Positions 54,273 through 63,923 of a DNA stretch of 64,000 nucleotides are shown here, in pieces; within the stretch, counting starts at the first letter, position 1; every line of letters starts with the position of its first letter. Made by a program: the position numbers and the translations under genes. The notes beneath the pieces were generated by a model. The model had not been told where the DNA came from and made no database searches. It saw only the letters and a program-made list of their open reading frames with translations. The DNA comes from Kofleriaceae bacterium (GTDB lineage Bacteria; Myxococcota_A; Polyangia; Haliangiales; Haliangiaceae). The stretch is from NCBI GenBank assembly GCA_020633495.1, contig JACKDR010000034.1:4667-68666 (forward strand), given 5' to 3'.

Positions 54273-55153
54273 CACTTGCCCTCCGGCAGCTGCATGATGA
54301 TGGGGGCGTTGTTGCCGTTCTTGCCCATCGGCATGATCACGAACGTCGTGTTCGGGGTGTTGGCGAGCTCCTCGATCGCGCGCAGCGCCTCGAACTGCAG
54401 GAACATCGGATCGAGGGTGGTGCGGATGATGCGCTGGCTGTCGGCGATGCCCTTGGCCTCGGCGATGCCGATCTCGATCTGGCGCTGCGCGATCTGCAGC
54501 TCGACGTCCTTGCGCTCGTTCTCCTCGTTGGTCACGAACTTGGCGATGACCGAGTCGACGACGCCCTGCGGATACACGATGTCGCCGACGTCGACGCTGA
54601 GGAACTCGATGCCGGTGTCGGCGTAGCGCGCCTGCATGTCGGCGAGGACCTCGTCGCCGATGTTGCGCATCTGGTTCTTGACGTCGAAGACGTCGAGCTG
54701 CTGGACCTTGTCGCGGACCGCCGAGCGGTACTGGTCGCGGACGTTGTTGGCGTACCACTGCTCGCCGCCGTAGGTCTCGACGATGTCGCGGACCTTGTCG
54801 GCGTCGAGGCGGATGCGGGCGTGGGCGCGGAGCTGGACCTCGAGCCGGTTGCGGGTCGGGATCTTCATCTCCTCGCTGAACGTGCGCGGCCGGATGTCGA
54901 TGTTGACGACCTCCAGCCGCCACCGGAAGCCGGTCGAGGTCGGCCCGGTCTGGGTGCCGACGAACTCGCCGGCGCCCAGGAACGGCCGCGACTTGATGTA
55001 GCCGACGTGACCGGCGGGGGTGTGGTGGTTGGCGCACCCGGCGTAGGCCACCGCCACCCCGATCAACGCCGCCGCCACCAGCCCTCCGGCGCCGATCGCG
55101 CCGACGTGCTGGCGCAGCTGCGCGCCCAGTCCATTCTTCGGTCGGATGTCCAC
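54272..55153 (-). CDS. SPFH/prohibitin-like lipoprotein (first of the pair)
   Basis: The protein has 293 residues and starts at GTG 55153 with GAGGACGAG upstream. Hydrophobic segment with AYAGC (Cys40) predicts lipidation. SPFH region: HVGYIKSRPFLGAGEFVG, VQLRAHARIRLDADKVRD, then coiled-coil (FVTNEENERKDVELQIAQRQ) and a final LDPMFLQFEALRAIEELANT. It resembles its downstream neighbour in length and order but with only modest residue identity. The pair may form a hetero-oligomeric ring, as prohibitins do; inferred from family knowledge. Confidence 0.82.
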   Translation of the reverse strand: MDIRPKNGLGAQLRQHVGAIGAGGLVAAALIGVAVAYAGCANHHTPAGHVGYIKSRPFLGAGEFVGTQTGPTSTGFRWRLEVVNIDIRPRTFSEEMKIPTRNRLEVQLRAHARIRLDADKVRDIVETYGGEQWYANNVRDQYRSAVRDKVQQLDVFDVKNQMRNIGDEVLADMQARYADTGIEFLSVDVGDIVYPQGVVDSVIAKFVTNEENERKDVELQIAQRQIEIGIAEAKGIADSQRIIRTTLDPMFLQFEALRAIEELANTPNTTFVIMPMGKNGNNAPIIMQLPEGK

Positions 55154-55332
55154 GTCTCGTCCTCCTCGGCCGCGAAGGCCAGGGACTCCATAGCCCGGAT
55201 CCGCCGCCGTGCCCACGCCGGGGGGGCCCCGAGTGACCGCCGCGGCGCCGCCACGCCCGATCGCGGCGTGCGCCCCGCCCGGTGGCCCCGTCGCGGCTGG
55301 CGCGGCGCGGGGGGCCTGTTAGGCTGCAGGCC

Positions 55333-55734
55333 ATGCGCCGAGGGCTGTCGTGGTTGCTGTTCGGGGTCGCGATGGCGGCGTGTCGGGGCGGTGGCGCCCA
55401 CGACGCGCCGCCCGCCGAGGTCCCGGGCGCCGCGCCGGGCGCCGCGGCCGTCACCGACGCCGCGCCGCGCGTGGCCGCCGATCCGGCGCGCTTCGACTGC
55501 GCCGCCGCCGCGGACTGCGTCAACTCGTGCGCCTACGGCGCGGTCAGCGCGGCCTGGTACCGCGCCGCCGAGACCGCGCCCGGCTTCCAGGAGTGCGAGG
55601 ACGGCTGCGCCAACCAGATCGCGGCGCCGCCCCGGTGCGAGGCGGGACAGTGCGTCGCCTACCAGGTCGATCCGCACGACAGCCGCCGCGAGTCGCCGCG
55701 CCCGAGCTGCACCCGGGTGTCGCCGCGGCCGTGA
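55333..55734 (+). CDS. Small Cys-rich lipoprotein
   Basis: The protein has 133 residues and starts at ATG 55333. Signal with AAC (Cys17) and Ala/Pro linker, then RFDCAAAADCVNSCAYGAVSAAW and QECEDGCANQI with a dozen residues between Cys, ending RCEAGQCVAYQ and SCTRV. The Cys number is even and fits disulfides in the periplasm. No family is recognised. Confidence 0.68.
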   Translation: MRRGLSWLLFGVAMAACRGGGAHDAPPAEVPGAAPGAAAVTDAAPRVAADPARFDCAAAADCVNSCAYGAVSAAWYRAAETAPGFQECEDGCANQIAAPPRCEAGQCVAYQVDPHDSRRESPRPSCTRVSPRP

Positions 55735-55789
55735 GCCGGCGAGGCGCCGCGCCCCCGGGCGCGACGATCAGCCGCGCCGTGGGCGCGCG

Positions 55790-56617
55790 TCAGCGCAGCT
55801 GCGCGATCGTGCGACGCACCGCCGCGGCGTCCTTGGCCTTCGGCGCCGCCTTCAGATAGGCCTGCAGCGCCTGCACCGCGTGGCGGCGATCGCCGAGCTT
55901 GCGATAGGCGACGCCGAGCGCGCGGTGGCTGGCCGCCATCGACGGGTCGGCCTTGGCGGCGCGGCGGAAGTACGTGATCGAGCCGCGGACGTCGCCGGCC
56001 TTGTAGGCGGCCCGCCCCTTGGCGTAGGCCTCCCCGGCGACCCGGCGACGCTCGGCGCGGCTCGGGTGGTGGTCGCGTGCGTCGCGCGTCCGCGGCGGCA
56101 CCTTCGACGACGGCTTCGGCTTCGACGTCGACGTCGACGTCGACGTCGGCTCCGGCGTCGGCGCGGGCGCCGCGGCGGCCTCGTCAGTGGCCGCGGCGGA
56201 GTCGGCGTCCGCACCGGCGGCGTCACCGGCGGCGTCACCGGCGGCGTCACCGGCGGCGTCATCGGCGGCGGCCACGGCCCCCGGGCGCTCGGGCGACGAC
56301 GGCACCGCGGTGACCGCCCCCTCCGCCGCCGACCACGGCGCCGCGGCCGCGGTCCGTGGCTCGGTCGTCGTCGAGCGCGCACCGGCGGCGGCCGCGCTGG
56401 CGCCGCCGCCGCCGCCGAACGCGACCCACGCCACCACCACCAGGACGACCGCGCCGGCGGCGCTGGCCGCCGTGGTGCGATGGCCTCGCACCCACGTGCC
56501 GAGCCGCTCCGCCGGCCGCGTCGGCGTCCACGCCTCCTCGGGGACGCCCTCCTCGACCAGCTGCTCGCCCTTGCGGAAGAACGCCTCTTCGAAGTCGTCG
56601 AACGGCCCGCCGGACAT
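55790..56617 (-). CDS. Single-pass membrane TPR protein with repeat-rich linker
   Basis: The protein has 275 residues with ATG 56617 (ATG 56647 possible). No signal peptide: MSGGPFDDFEEAFFRKGEQL is acidic, a transmembrane helix follows (about 53-70, SAAGAVVLVVVAWVAFG), then a long low-complexity linker with DAAGDAAG repeats and Ser/Thr/Lys stretches. The C-terminal 80 residues form two or three TPR units (AYAKGRAAYKAGDVRGSITYF, HRALGVAYRKLGDRRHAVQAL). The TPR face would lie in the periplasm. It is a linker-type scaffold; the partner is unknown. Confidence 0.75.
   Translation of the reverse strand: MSGGPFDDFEEAFFRKGEQLVEEGVPEEAWTPTRPAERLGTWVRGHRTTAASAAGAVVLVVVAWVAFGGGGGASAAAAGARSTTTEPRTAAAAPWSAAEGAVTAVPSSPERPGAVAAADDAAGDAAGDAAGDAAGADADSAAATDEAAAAPAPTPEPTSTSTSTSKPKPSSKVPPRTRDARDHHPSRAERRRVAGEAYAKGRAAYKAGDVRGSITYFRRAAKADPSMAASHRALGVAYRKLGDRRHAVQALQAYLKAAPKAKDAAAVRRTIAQLR
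56213..56260. repeat. Four perfect 12-bp tandem units in the TPR gene
   Basis: The unit ACCGGCGGCGTC recurs four times without a mismatch and a fifth degenerate copy begins at 56261. It encodes the DAAG repeat on the minus strand. A 12-bp in-frame unit would allow change of linker length by slippage without frameshift. Confidence 0.85.
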
Positions 56618-56935
56618 GCCCACCGACGCTGCAACCACGGTACCCACCCGTCGCCGACTGCTTCCGGGCAGTTGCCGCCGCGTCGCTGTGCACGAACCGT
56701 ACAGTGCGCGTCATCGGTACGGCGCCGTGGTCACGCCGGCGCCGCGGCGAAACCCCCAGCGTGTACGCGGATCTCCGCCCCGGGGGACGGCGTCGGCGCG
56801 CGTGCGCCGACGACCGACGCCAGCGACAACCTCCTCACCAGGCGGCGCACCGGGCGCGCGCGATCGGCGGTACGCTCGCCCCCAAGGGGGGACATGCGGG
56901 CCAGGCCGGCCCGGCATGACCTCGAGGGGACGCTC

Positions 56936-58855
56936 ATGACCGACGACCAAGAGCTCGCGGCGCTGCGCCGCCGTGTCGAGCAACTCGAGGACCAGCTCCG
57001 CGAGGTCGCCGCCGACCACACCGCGCTGCGACGGGTGCTGGACTCGATCCCGGCGGTGGTCCTGCGGGTCGGGCTCGACGGCATGATCGAGTACGTCAAC
57101 CGGGTCCTCCCCGAGTACGCGCTGCGGCCACCGGTGGGCCAGTCGATCTACTCGTACGCGCCGCCCGACCAGCACGAGCTGATGCGCGCCGCGATCGACG
57201 AGGCGGTCCGGACCGGCGACGACGCCTCGTTCGAGTCGCTGGCGCTGGCGCCCGACGGGACGCGCGACTGGTACCACACGATCGTCGCCGCCGTGCGCGA
57301 GGGCGACGAGGCGATCGGCGTCATCATGACCTGCTCCAGCATCACGCGGCTCAAGGAGGTGGAGCGCGCCCTGCGCGAGAGCCGCGAGCGGGTCGCGCTG
57401 GCGCTCGACGCCGGCAACGTCGGGGTCTGGCGCTGGGACCGCCGGATCGACCACGTCGACTGGGACGACAAGCTGTGCTCGATGTTCGGGGTCGCGCCGC
57501 AGGACGCCCCCTCCACCGCGGAGGCCTTCCTCGCGCTGATCTCCGAGGACCAGCGCGACGCGATGCGCGCGCACATCGAGGCCTCGGTGGCGTCGGGGAC
57601 CTACGCGGACTTCGAGCTACGCGTCGACACGCCCGACGGCGTGCGCTGGTTCGTGATCAAGGGCGGCGTGATCCGCGACGACGGCGGCGCCGTCGTCGGC
57701 CTGCTGGGCGGCGTCGTCGACGACACCGAGCGCCGACGCCTGATGGAGCACGTCCGCGAGTCCCAGAAGCTCGAGGCCATGGGCCAGCTCGCCGCCGGCG
57801 TCGCGCACAACTTCAACAACATGCTCGCCGGCATCGTCCCCGTCGTCGAGCTGGCGGCCCGCGACGCGCGGCCGCCCCTCGACGAGCTGCTGGCGGAGGC
57901 CCGCCAGAGCGCGCTGCGCGCCGCCGAGCTGGTCAAGAGCCTCATGCTGGTCAGCCGCCGGGAGCCCACGGGGACGGCGCGGCCGCGCGAGGCCCTGGCG
58001 GTCGTGATCGAGCGCGCCGTCCAGCTGTGCCGGCGGACGTTCAGCCGGCAGATCACGATCGAGACCGGCGATCTGAGCGCCGCGGCCTCGACCCCCGTCG
58101 ACGCCGTCCAGCTCGAGCAGGCCCTCCTCAACCTGCTGCTGAACGCGCGCGACGCGCTCGAGAACGTCGCGTCCACGCGCGCCCGCATCACCGTGACCGC
58201 GACCCGCGTCGAGCTCGGGGGCGCGACCGGCGCGCCGAAGGCCGCGGTCGAGGTGCGGGTCCGCGACCACGGCGCGGGCATGGACGAGGCGACCCGGTCG
58301 CGCGTGTTCGAGCCGTTCTTCACCACCAAGCCGGTGGGCGCCGGCACCGGGCTCGGCCTCACGACCGCGTGGACCACGATCAAGGCGCACGGCGGCACGC
58401 TGACCTGCGAGTCGACGCCGGGCGTCGGCACGACGTTCGCGTTCCAGCTGCCGATCGCGGAGGTCGCCGACGACGCGCACGCCGACGCGTCGGTCAGCGA
58501 CCGGACGCCGTCGAGCGACGCCTGCGTCCTGGTGATCGACGACGACGACACGGTGTGCCGCGCGACCGCCGCGGGGCTGGCGTCCGAGGGCTACCGGGTC
58601 GTCACCGCCAGCTCCGGCGAGGACGGGGTCCGGCTGTCCGCGACCCACGACGTCGACGTCGTCGTGCTCGACTACTCGATGCCGGGCCTGGGCCCGAAGG
58701 CGACGCTCGAGCTGCTGCGGACCCGCCGTCCGGCCCTGCCGGTGATCCTGTACAGCGGCCTCGCCGCCCACCTCGACGGCGCCTCGGCCCACGTCGCCAA
58801 GCCGGCGACCTCGGAGCACCTGCGGGCCGAGATCCGTCGGGTGCTGGGCCGCTGA
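56936..58855 (+). CDS. Hybrid histidine kinase with PAS domains and a receiver
   Basis: The protein has 639 residues with ATG 56936 and GAGGGGA upstream. A short coiled coil (4-30) is followed by two PAS domains (about 35-150 and 155-275). The phospho-acceptor motif is GVAHNFNN (His291), Asn replacing the more usual Asp after His. ATPase blocks are NLLLNARDAL (N), DHGAGMD (G1) and GAGTGLGL (G2). A receiver domain ends the protein with DDDD and VVVLDYSMPG (Asp579), Ser/Thr in YSGLAA and Lys in VAKPAT. No membrane segment, so it senses cytoplasmic signals. No response-regulator gene with DNA-binding domain is next to it. Confidence 0.9.
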   Translation: MTDDQELAALRRRVEQLEDQLREVAADHTALRRVLDSIPAVVLRVGLDGMIEYVNRVLPEYALRPPVGQSIYSYAPPDQHELMRAAIDEAVRTGDDASFESLALAPDGTRDWYHTIVAAVREGDEAIGVIMTCSSITRLKEVERALRESRERVALALDAGNVGVWRWDRRIDHVDWDDKLCSMFGVAPQDAPSTAEAFLALISEDQRDAMRAHIEASVASGTYADFELRVDTPDGVRWFVIKGGVIRDDGGAVVGLLGGVVDDTERRRLMEHVRESQKLEAMGQLAAGVAHNFNNMLAGIVPVVELAARDARPPLDELLAEARQSALRAAELVKSLMLVSRREPTGTARPREALAVVIERAVQLCRRTFSRQITIETGDLSAAASTPVDAVQLEQALLNLLLNARDALENVASTRARITVTATRVELGGATGAPKAAVEVRVRDHGAGMDEATRSRVFEPFFTTKPVGAGTGLGLTTAWTTIKAHGGTLTCESTPGVGTTFAFQLPIAEVADDAHADASVSDRTPSSDACVLVIDDDDTVCRATAAGLASEGYRVVTASSGEDGVRLSATHDVDVVVLDYSMPGLGPKATLELLRTRRPALPVILYSGLAAHLDGASAHVAKPATSEHLRAEIRRVLGR

Positions 58856-58882
58856 GCCGCCCCGGCGCTTCACAGGCTCGCG

Positions 58883-58914
58883 AGATCGGCGATCTGACCG
58901 GGCGGTCGACCGCC
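58883..58914. repeat. Hairpin and perfect 14-bp palindrome behind the hybrid kinase
   Basis: AGATC GGC GATCT (58883-58895) forms a small stem, and GGCGGTCGACCGCC (58901-58914) is a perfect palindrome. Both lie 28-60 bases after the hybrid kinase stop. No T-run follows, so a classical terminator is not supported; a protein-binding site is possible. Confidence 0.45.
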
Positions 58915-59012
58915 GACGCGCTGCCTCGACGTCGCCCCGGCGCGGCCGCGGCGTCAGCCGGAGTCAGCGGACGCCACCGCGCCGGCGCCGGCGCCGCGCC
59001 TATCGTGGGCGC

Positions 59013-59579
59013 ATGCGCACCCCCGGGCGGGTCGTGATCGCGATCGTGGCGCTGCTGCTGGGCGCGGCCGCCGCCGCCCGCGCCGAGCCCCCCGGCGAGG
59101 TGCCGGCCCGCGCGGCGCCGCACCGCAAGAGCCTCGCCACCGCCTACCTCGTGACGATCGCGGCGACCTCGGCGCCGCTGATGATCTCGGCGCTCGGCGC
59201 CGGCGAGCCCGACGACACCGGCACAGGTGACACCCGCGCCGCGGTCTTCGGCATGGTCGGCATCGCCGGGATGGTGCTCGGGCCGTCGGCCGGCCACTGG
59301 TACGCCGGCGAGGGGGTGACGACCGGCCTGCTGCTGCGCGGCGGCGCCGCGGTCGCGACCGGTGCCCTGGTGCTCGGCGATCCCCACCTCGAGCGGCCGG
59401 CGCCGACCCTGCTCGGCCTGCTCGGCGCCGTCGGGGTCTGGGAGGTGGGCGTGATCTGGGACGCGTGGACCCTGCCGCGCGCGATCCGGCGCCACAACCG
59501 CGCCCTCGAGGTCCAGGTCGCGCCGCTGGTGACGACGCACGGCGTGACGCCCGGGGTCACGCTCGCCGGCCGGTTCTGA
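59013..59579 (+). CDS. Membrane protein, unknown function
   Basis: The protein has 188 residues and starts at ATG 59013, with a signal-like start ending AARAEP. Three or four hydrophobic segments follow (AAVFGMVGIAGMVLGPSAG, TGLLLRGGAAVATGALVLG, TLLGLLGAVGVWEVGVIW). The stretch WEVGVIWDAWTLPRAIRRHN is polar on one side. I cannot assign a family. It is independent of its neighbours in spacing. Confidence 0.65.
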   Translation: MRTPGRVVIAIVALLLGAAAAARAEPPGEVPARAAPHRKSLATAYLVTIAATSAPLMISALGAGEPDDTGTGDTRAAVFGMVGIAGMVLGPSAGHWYAGEGVTTGLLLRGGAAVATGALVLGDPHLERPAPTLLGLLGAVGVWEVGVIWDAWTLPRAIRRHNRALEVQVAPLVTTHGVTPGVTLAGRF

Positions 59580-59644
59580 GTTGCTGGACACCCGGGCCCG
59601 AGGCGTCCCGCCGCGACGCCCGCGCCCCGTGGCAGACTGCGACC

Positions 59645-60695
59645 ATGTCGCGCTCGCCGATCGCCACCGGCGTCCTGCTCGCCGTCGTCGCCGCGATCGC
59701 CTTCGGCGTCACGACGCCGGTGGTGGCGTGGGCGGGGCGCGACCTCGGCCCGCTGTCGACCGCGGCGCTGCTGTACGCGGGCGCCGCCGTGGCCGCGCTC
59801 GGCCTGCGGCTGACGACGCGGCGGCGCGGCCCGGCGCTGCGGCGCGGCGACGCGAGCCGGCTGATCGCGGTCGCGCTGTGCGGCGCGGCGATCGCGCCGA
59901 GCCTGCTGGCGTGGGGGCTGCAGCGGGCCGGGCCGACCGCGGGCGCGCTGCTGCTCAACCTCGAGGCCGTGTTCACGGTGCTGCTGGCGCGCGCCTCCAC
60001 CGCGAGCCGATCGGCGGCCGCGTCGCGGTCGCGGTCGTCGCGATGGCCGCCGGCGGCGCCGCGCTCACCCTCGACGCGATCGACGCCGCGACCTGGGGCG
60101 TCGGCGGCGCGCTCGCGGTGGCGGGCGCGACGCTGGCGTGGGCGCTCGACAACACGCTGACCCGGCCGCTCGCCGAGCGAGAGCCGATCGACGTCGTCGC
60201 CGCCAAGGCCACGCTCGGCGCGCTGGTCACCGGCGCCGCCGCGCTGGCGTGGGCGAGCCGGCGCCGGGCGCCACCGCCGCGCTGGCGCTGCTCGGCGCCG
60301 GCGCCACCGGCTACGGTCTGAGCCTGCGCGCGTACCTGCTGGCGCAGCGCCGGATCGGCGCCGGGCGCACCGGCTCGGTGTTCGCGCTGGCGCCGTTCGT
60401 CGGCGCGGCGCTGGCGTGGGCGCTCGGCGACCGCGGCGCCGGCGCCGGGACGCTGGCCGCCGTCGGCCTGTTCGGCCTCGGCGTCTACCTCCACGTCACC
60501 GAGCGTCACGCCCACCCGCACGTCCACGCGCCGGTCGAGCACGACCACGTCCATCGCCACGACGACGGCCACCACGATCACGTCCACGTGCCCCCGGTGG
60601 TCGGCGAGCACGCCCATCCGCACCGCCACGACCTCCTCGTCCACGCCCACCCGCACGCGCCCGACCTCCACCACGACCACGCCCACCCGGGTTGA
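59645..60695 (+). pseudogene. EamA/DMT-family transporter with His-rich tail, two frameshifts
   Basis: The start ATG 59645 opens EamA repeat 1 (VAAIAFGVTTPVVAWAG, GLQRAGPTAGALLLNLEAVF). One base is missing near 59995 (VLLAR before HREPIGGRVAVAVV), and another near 60260 (GALVTGAAALAW before EPAPGATAALALLG). Reading frames 2, 1 and 0 in turn restores a full ten-helix transporter of about 350 residues. The last 60 residues are extremely His-rich (HAHPHVH, HDHVHRHDDGHHDHVHV, HAHPHAPDLHHDHAHPG), as in metal-binding tails of some DMT proteins. Substrate unknown; if the shifts are real it is dead. Confidence 0.8.
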
Positions 60696-60740
60696 ACCGG
60701 GCGCGCCCCCACCGCCCCCGGAGCGGGGTATCCTCCCCGC

Positions 60741-63700
60741 GTGCTGGACGTGCGGGAGTCGTTCGACGCGGCTCGGTGCCGGGTGCTCGAGCAGGTGGCG
60801 CGCGGGGCGACGCTGCCGACGCTCCTGGAGGCGGTGGTGCGCCTGGTCGAGAGCCAGGCCGACGGCATGCTGTGCTCGATCCTGCTGCTCGACGCCACGC
60901 ACCGGACCCTGCGCCACGGCGCCGCCCCCAGCCTGCCCGCGCCCTACGTCCACGCCATCGACGGCGCGACGATCGGCCCCGCCGAGGGCTCCTGCGGCAC
61001 CGCCGCGCACACCGGCCGGCGCGTCATCGTCGAGGACATCGCCCACGATCCGCTGTGGGTCAACTACCGCGACCTCGCGCTCGGCCACGGCCTGGCGGCG
61101 TGCTGGTCGACACCCATCCTCACGCCGTCGGGCGACGTCCTGGGCACCTTCGCGATGTACTACCGGACCCCGCGCGGGCCGAGCGGCAACGAGGTGGCCT
61201 GGGTCGACGCCGCCACTCACCTCGCGGCGGTCGCGATCATGCACGAGCGCGCCGAGCGCGCGGTCCGGCGCAGCGAGGATCGCGCCCGCGAGCTGGCGCG
61301 CCTGTACGCGGTGTCGTCGAGCGTCAGCGAGACCCTGGTGCGGGTCCGCGATCCCGACGCGATCTTCACCGCGGCGTGCCGCATCGTGGTCCAGGAGGGC
61401 CTGGCCCGGCTGGCCTGGATCGGCGTCGCGCCGCCCGACGAGGTCCTGGCGCCGGTCGCGCGCGCCGCCGCGCCCGACGGCGACGTCGCCACCTATGTCG
61501 ACGCGGTGGCGCGCGATCTCCAGACCCACCGCCTCGACGACGGCCCCGCGATGCGCGCGCTGCGCACCGGCGTGCCGTCGATCTGCAACGACCTCGACGC
61601 GCTCGACGACGTCCTCGCCGTCGAGGCGGCCGGACGGCACGGCCTGCACGCGTGCGCGGCGTTCCCGCTGCAGCTCGACGGCGGCGTCCGCGGCGTCTTC
61701 GTGATCTACGGCGACCGCGCCGGGCTGTTCCGCGCCGAGGAGATCGACGTCCTGAGCTCGCTCGCCGATCAGCTGTCGTTCGCGCTCCGCTCGGCGCGCA
61801 CCGAGGTCGAGCGCCGGCGCCTGTTCGACGCGCTCGCCGAGCGCACGATCCAGCGCGAGCGCACCCAGCGGCTCTACAACGCGCTGAGCAAGGTCACCCA
61901 CGCGGTGGTCCGGGCGGCGAGCGCCGACGAGCTCCTGGCCGAGGTGTCGCGCGCGCTGGTCGTGTTCGGCGGCGTCAACATGGCGTGGGTCGGCCGCCAC
62001 GATCCGGCGAGCCACCGGGTGATGCCGGTCGCGAGCGCCGGCGACGTCGGCCGCTACCTCGAGGACCTCCGGGTCGCCAGCGACGATCGCCCCGAGGGTG
62101 GCGGCCCCACCGGGATCGCGATCCGCGAGGGCCGCACCTACGTCTGCAACGACTGGCTCGCCGATCCGGGGACCCGGCCGTGGCGCCAGGCCGCCGCCGC
62201 CGCCGGCTGGCGGGCGTCGGCGGCGATCCCGATCCTCCGGGACGGCGCGGTGTGGGGGACGATCAACGTCTACGCGCTCGAGGTCGGCTACTTCGGCGGC
62301 CCCGAGGTCGAGCTGCTCGAGGAGGTCGCGCGCGAGGTGTCGTTCGCGCTCGACAACCTGGCGCGCGAGGCCCACCGGCTGCGCGTCGAGGACGCGCTGC
62401 GCGACCGCGAGGCCCTGCTCGCCATCGCCGGCCAGGCCGCCCGGCTCGGCGGCTTCACGATCGACCTGCCGGAGCTGCGGATCACCTGGTCCGACGAGGT
62501 CTGCGAGATCCTCGGCGTCCCCGCCGGCACGACCCCGACGATCGCCCAGGCCGAGGCCACCTACGTGCCGGCGTTCCGCGAGCTGGTCCGGGCCCGGGTC
62601 ACCGCGTGCGGCGCCGAGGGCACGCCGTTCGACATCGAGGTCCAGGCCACCCGTGCCGACGGCGCGCTCCTGTGGGTGCGGCTGATCGGGCACGCCGCGC
62701 GCGCCCCCGACGGCACGATCACGCGGGTCCAGGGCGCGTTCCAGGACATCAGCGATCGGCGCGCGCTCGAGGACCAGCTGCACCAGGCCCAGAAGATGGA
62801 CGCGATCGGCACGCTGGCCGGCGGCGTCGCCCACGACTTCAACAACCTGCTGTCGGTGATCCTCGCCTACGCCCACCTGGTCGCCGCCGACCTCAAGGAG
62901 GGCGACCCGCTGCGCGCCGACATCGACGAGATCCGCAAGGCCGGCGAGCGCGCCACCGACCTGACCCGCCAGCTGCTGGCGTTCAGCCGCAAGCAGCTGC
63001 TGCAGCCCCGGGTCGTCGATCTGGCGCAGATCGCCGCCGGCCTCGACCGCATGCTGCGCCGGCTGCTCGGCGCCGACGTCGAGCTGTCGCTGCTGGCCGG
63101 CCCGGCGCCGGCGCCGGTGCTCGCCGATCCGACCCAGATCGAGCAGGTGATCATGAACCTGGCGGTCAACGCCCGCGACGCGATGCCGCGCGGCGGCCAG
63201 CTCACGATCGAGACCGCCAACGTCGTCCTCGACGACGCCTACGCCGCCAGCCACCACGCCGTCACGCCCGGCCCCTACGTCATGCTCGCGGTCACCGACA
63301 CCGGCGTCGGCATGGACGCCGCGACCCGGGCCCGCGTCTTCGATCCGTTCTTCACGACCAAGGAGGTCGGGCGCGGCACCGGCCTCGGCCTGTCGACCGT
63401 CTACGGCATCGTCACCCAGAGCGGCGGCCACGTCTGGGTCTACAGCGAGCCCGGCCACGGCACGACCTTCAAGGTCTACCTGCCGCGCGTCGAGGGCGAC
63501 GTCGCGCGCGCCGCCGCCGCCGCCGAGGCGCGCAGCCCGAGCGCGCTGCGCGGCACCGAGACCGTGCTGGTCGCCGAGGACGACGACCAGGTGCGCGACC
63601 TGGTGCGATCGATCCTGCGCCGCCACGGCTACCACGTCCTCGAGGCCCGCAACGGCGGCGAGGCGCTGCTGATCTGCGAGCAGTTCCGCGCCCGGATCGA

Positions 63701-63923
63701 TCTGCTCCTGACCGACCTGATCATGCCGCGGATGAGCGGGCGCGAGCTGGCCGAGCGGCTGGCGCCGCTGCGCCCGGCGATGCGCGTGCTCTACATGTCC
63801 GGCTACACCGAGGACGCCACCGTCCACCACGGCGTCCTCGACGCCGGCGTCGCCTACCTGGCCAAGCCGATCACGCCCGACGCCCTGCTGCACCGGGTCC
63901 GCGCGGTCCTCGACCGGGCGTAG
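60741..63923 (+). CDS. Hybrid histidine kinase with three GAF domains, PAS and receiver
   Basis: The protein has 1060 residues and starts at GTG 60741. Order: GAF (about 15-165, GSCGTAAHTGRRVIVEDIAHDP), second GAF (about 195-355), third GAF (about 385-545), PAS (about 565-685), HisKA with GGVAHDFNN (His698), HATPase (NLAVNARDAM, DTGVGMD, GRGTGLGLS) and a C-terminal receiver with VAEDDDQVRDLV and TDLIMPRMSG (Asp992) and LAKPITP. No transmembrane segment, so the signal is cytoplasmic. No DNA-binding regulator is next to it; an unlinked partner is likely. Confidence 0.92.
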   Translation: MLDVRESFDAARCRVLEQVARGATLPTLLEAVVRLVESQADGMLCSILLLDATHRTLRHGAAPSLPAPYVHAIDGATIGPAEGSCGTAAHTGRRVIVEDIAHDPLWVNYRDLALGHGLAACWSTPILTPSGDVLGTFAMYYRTPRGPSGNEVAWVDAATHLAAVAIMHERAERAVRRSEDRARELARLYAVSSSVSETLVRVRDPDAIFTAACRIVVQEGLARLAWIGVAPPDEVLAPVARAAAPDGDVATYVDAVARDLQTHRLDDGPAMRALRTGVPSICNDLDALDDVLAVEAAGRHGLHACAAFPLQLDGGVRGVFVIYGDRAGLFRAEEIDVLSSLADQLSFALRSARTEVERRRLFDALAERTIQRERTQRLYNALSKVTHAVVRAASADELLAEVSRALVVFGGVNMAWVGRHDPASHRVMPVASAGDVGRYLEDLRVASDDRPEGGGPTGIAIREGRTYVCNDWLADPGTRPWRQAAAAAGWRASAAIPILRDGAVWGTINVYALEVGYFGGPEVELLEEVAREVSFALDNLAREAHRLRVEDALRDREALLAIAGQAARLGGFTIDLPELRITWSDEVCEILGVPAGTTPTIAQAEATYVPAFRELVRARVTACGAEGTPFDIEVQATRADGALLWVRLIGHAARAPDGTITRVQGAFQDISDRRALEDQLHQAQKMDAIGTLAGGVAHDFNNLLSVILAYAHLVAADLKEGDPLRADIDEIRKAGERATDLTRQLLAFSRKQLLQPRVVDLAQIAAGLDRMLRRLLGADVELSLLAGPAPAPVLADPTQIEQVIMNLAVNARDAMPRGGQLTIETANVVLDDAYAASHHAVTPGPYVMLAVTDTGVGMDAATRARVFDPFFTTKEVGRGTGLGLSTVYGIVTQSGGHVWVYSEPGHGTTFKVYLPRVEGDVARAAAAAEARSPSALRGTETVLVAEDDDQVRDLVRSILRRHGYHVLEARNGGEALLICEQFRARIDLLLTDLIMPRMSGRELAERLAPLRPAMRVLYMSGYTEDATVHHGVLDAGVAYLAKPITPDALLHRVRAVLDRA

